Source: Rheinheimera nanhaiensis E407-8
GTDB lineage: Bacteria; Pseudomonadota; Gammaproteobacteria; Enterobacterales; Alteromonadaceae
Reading direction: 5' to 3'
Assembly (NCBI RefSeq): GCF_000296695.1
Contig: NZ_BAFK01000002.1
Location: 186,001-250,000, forward strand
Length of the DNA stretch: 64,000 nt
A model generated the notes under the pieces. The model did not search any database. It worked only from the letters and a program-made list of their open reading frames with translations, and had not been told where the DNA came from. Numbering within the stretch: the first letter of the stretch is position 1; every line of letters starts with the position of its first letter. Below are positions 63,467 to 64,000 of this stretch, piece after piece. The position numbers and the translations under genes are program-made.

Positions 63467-64000
63467 TTTGTTTCTGCCTCTGCCGGTAAGCTCAGCAGGT
63501 AGTTGACCAGCGCATTAAACTGCTGCTGTGAGGAGACGGCGCTAATGTTGACCAGATATTTGTTGTTTACGACAAAGCTGGGTACTGAGCGGATATTCGC
63601 CGCTGCTACTGCGTCATCATATTCAGTCACCAGGCTATTAACGGGGAGGCTGTCAAAATGCGCATCCAGTTGCACCTGCTCTACACCAATACTGGCAAAC
63701 AGCTTGGTGATATCGCTGCGGTTTTGTGGCGGTTTACGCTGTTGATGAATTTGATTAAACAGCGCGGCGGTAAAGGCGTCTTCAATGTTTAACAGCCCGG
63801 CAGTGGCGTGGGCGCGTTGCACAGTAGCGGCCATATTGCCGCCTAAAAACGCCACCGGCACCTTATGTAGCGGTGTGCCCGCCGGCAGGGCTTTTTTCAG
63901 CTCGGCGACAATAGGCTCAAAGTTATAGCAAAACGGGCAGTAGTAAGAAAAATATTCCACTACCTGTGCGTTTGGGCTTGGGGGCGTGGCCAGTAGCTGA
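63463..64000 (-). CDS. dsbA: Thiol:disulfide interchange protein DsbA, 5' end beyond window
   Basis: Periplasmic disulfide oxidase fold; active site CPFC follows VVEYFSYY, cis-Pro in RSVPSFVVNN. The reading frame remains open to the right edge, so the signal peptide and start lie outside. Apart from the cut end it looks intact. Coupled to the FrnE-like gene. Confidence 0.88.
   Translation of the reverse strand, partial: QLLATPPSPNAQVVEYFSYYCPFCYNFEPIVAELKKALPAGTPLHKVPVAFLGGNMAATVQRAHATAGLLNIEDAFTAALFNQIHQQRKPPQNRSDITKLFASIGVEQVQLDAHFDSLPVNSLVTEYDDAVAAANIRSVPSFVVNNKYLVNISAVSSQQQFNALVNYLLSLPAEAETK

Overview
The window looks like the chromosome of a marine or freshwater gammaproteobacterium of the Alteromonadales type. 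The Rheinheimera / Arsukibacterium / Alishewanella neighbourhood is my best guess. The basis is a complete rnfABCDGE-nth operon, a CsrD-type degenerate GGDEF/EAL protein, a high-potential iron-sulfur protein, an NatAB-like ABC exporter, a TonB receptor beside a GH3 glucan hydrolase, and moderate GC in the core genes. This is judged from protein resemblance only; there is no rRNA or species-specific marker in the window.

Layout. 1-4.1 kb: end of an RND adaptor and its permease. 4.2-9.4 kb: asnB (minus strand), a structured intergenic repeat, a DUF3025 gene, an ABC exporter pair and bfd behind a Fur-box-like site. 9.5-11.7 kb: a zinc amidohydrolase, a periplasmic solute-binding protein and gloA. 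12-19.3 kb: TonB-dependent receptor, secreted GH3 enzyme, and a LytS-type kinase with a LytTR regulator. 19.3-25.7 kb (minus): rnfABCDGE-nth. 25.8-27.9 kb (minus): csrD and tRNA-Asn. 28.5-38.9 kb: MATE transporter with uvrB, an outer-membrane barrel protein, then a second RND system coupled to a secreted M14 carboxypeptidase. 39-41.1 kb (minus): elongation factor G outside a str operon.

41.4-45.3 kb is the accessory part. It has an orphan VapB-type antitoxin overlapping an NTF2-like gene, then five consecutive gene-cassette/attC units on the plus strand, with no integrase in the window (a CALIN-like integron cassette array), then a SLATT-like membrane protein. The cassettes encode a small membrane protein, a secreted protein, a YcxB-like protein, an unrecognised soluble protein and a VOC-fold protein. 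Each ORF is followed within a few bases by an attC-like site.

45.5-64 kb returns to core genes: Tat-exported aldo/keto reductase with a DUF6064-like membrane protein, murI, a minus-strand four-gene operon led by a J-domain protein with three unrecognised partners, a secreted beta-propeller protein, folM, HiPIP, L-serine dehydratase, a ParDE toxin-antitoxin pair, pabB-nudL, class I fumarase, an S9 peptidase, a 103-nt palindromic intergenic element, an MmcQ/YjbR protein, a thiolase, and two overlapping DsbA-fold genes running off the right edge.

The items most worth following are the integron cassettes, the J-domain operon, the orphan antitoxin and the two structured intergenic elements.
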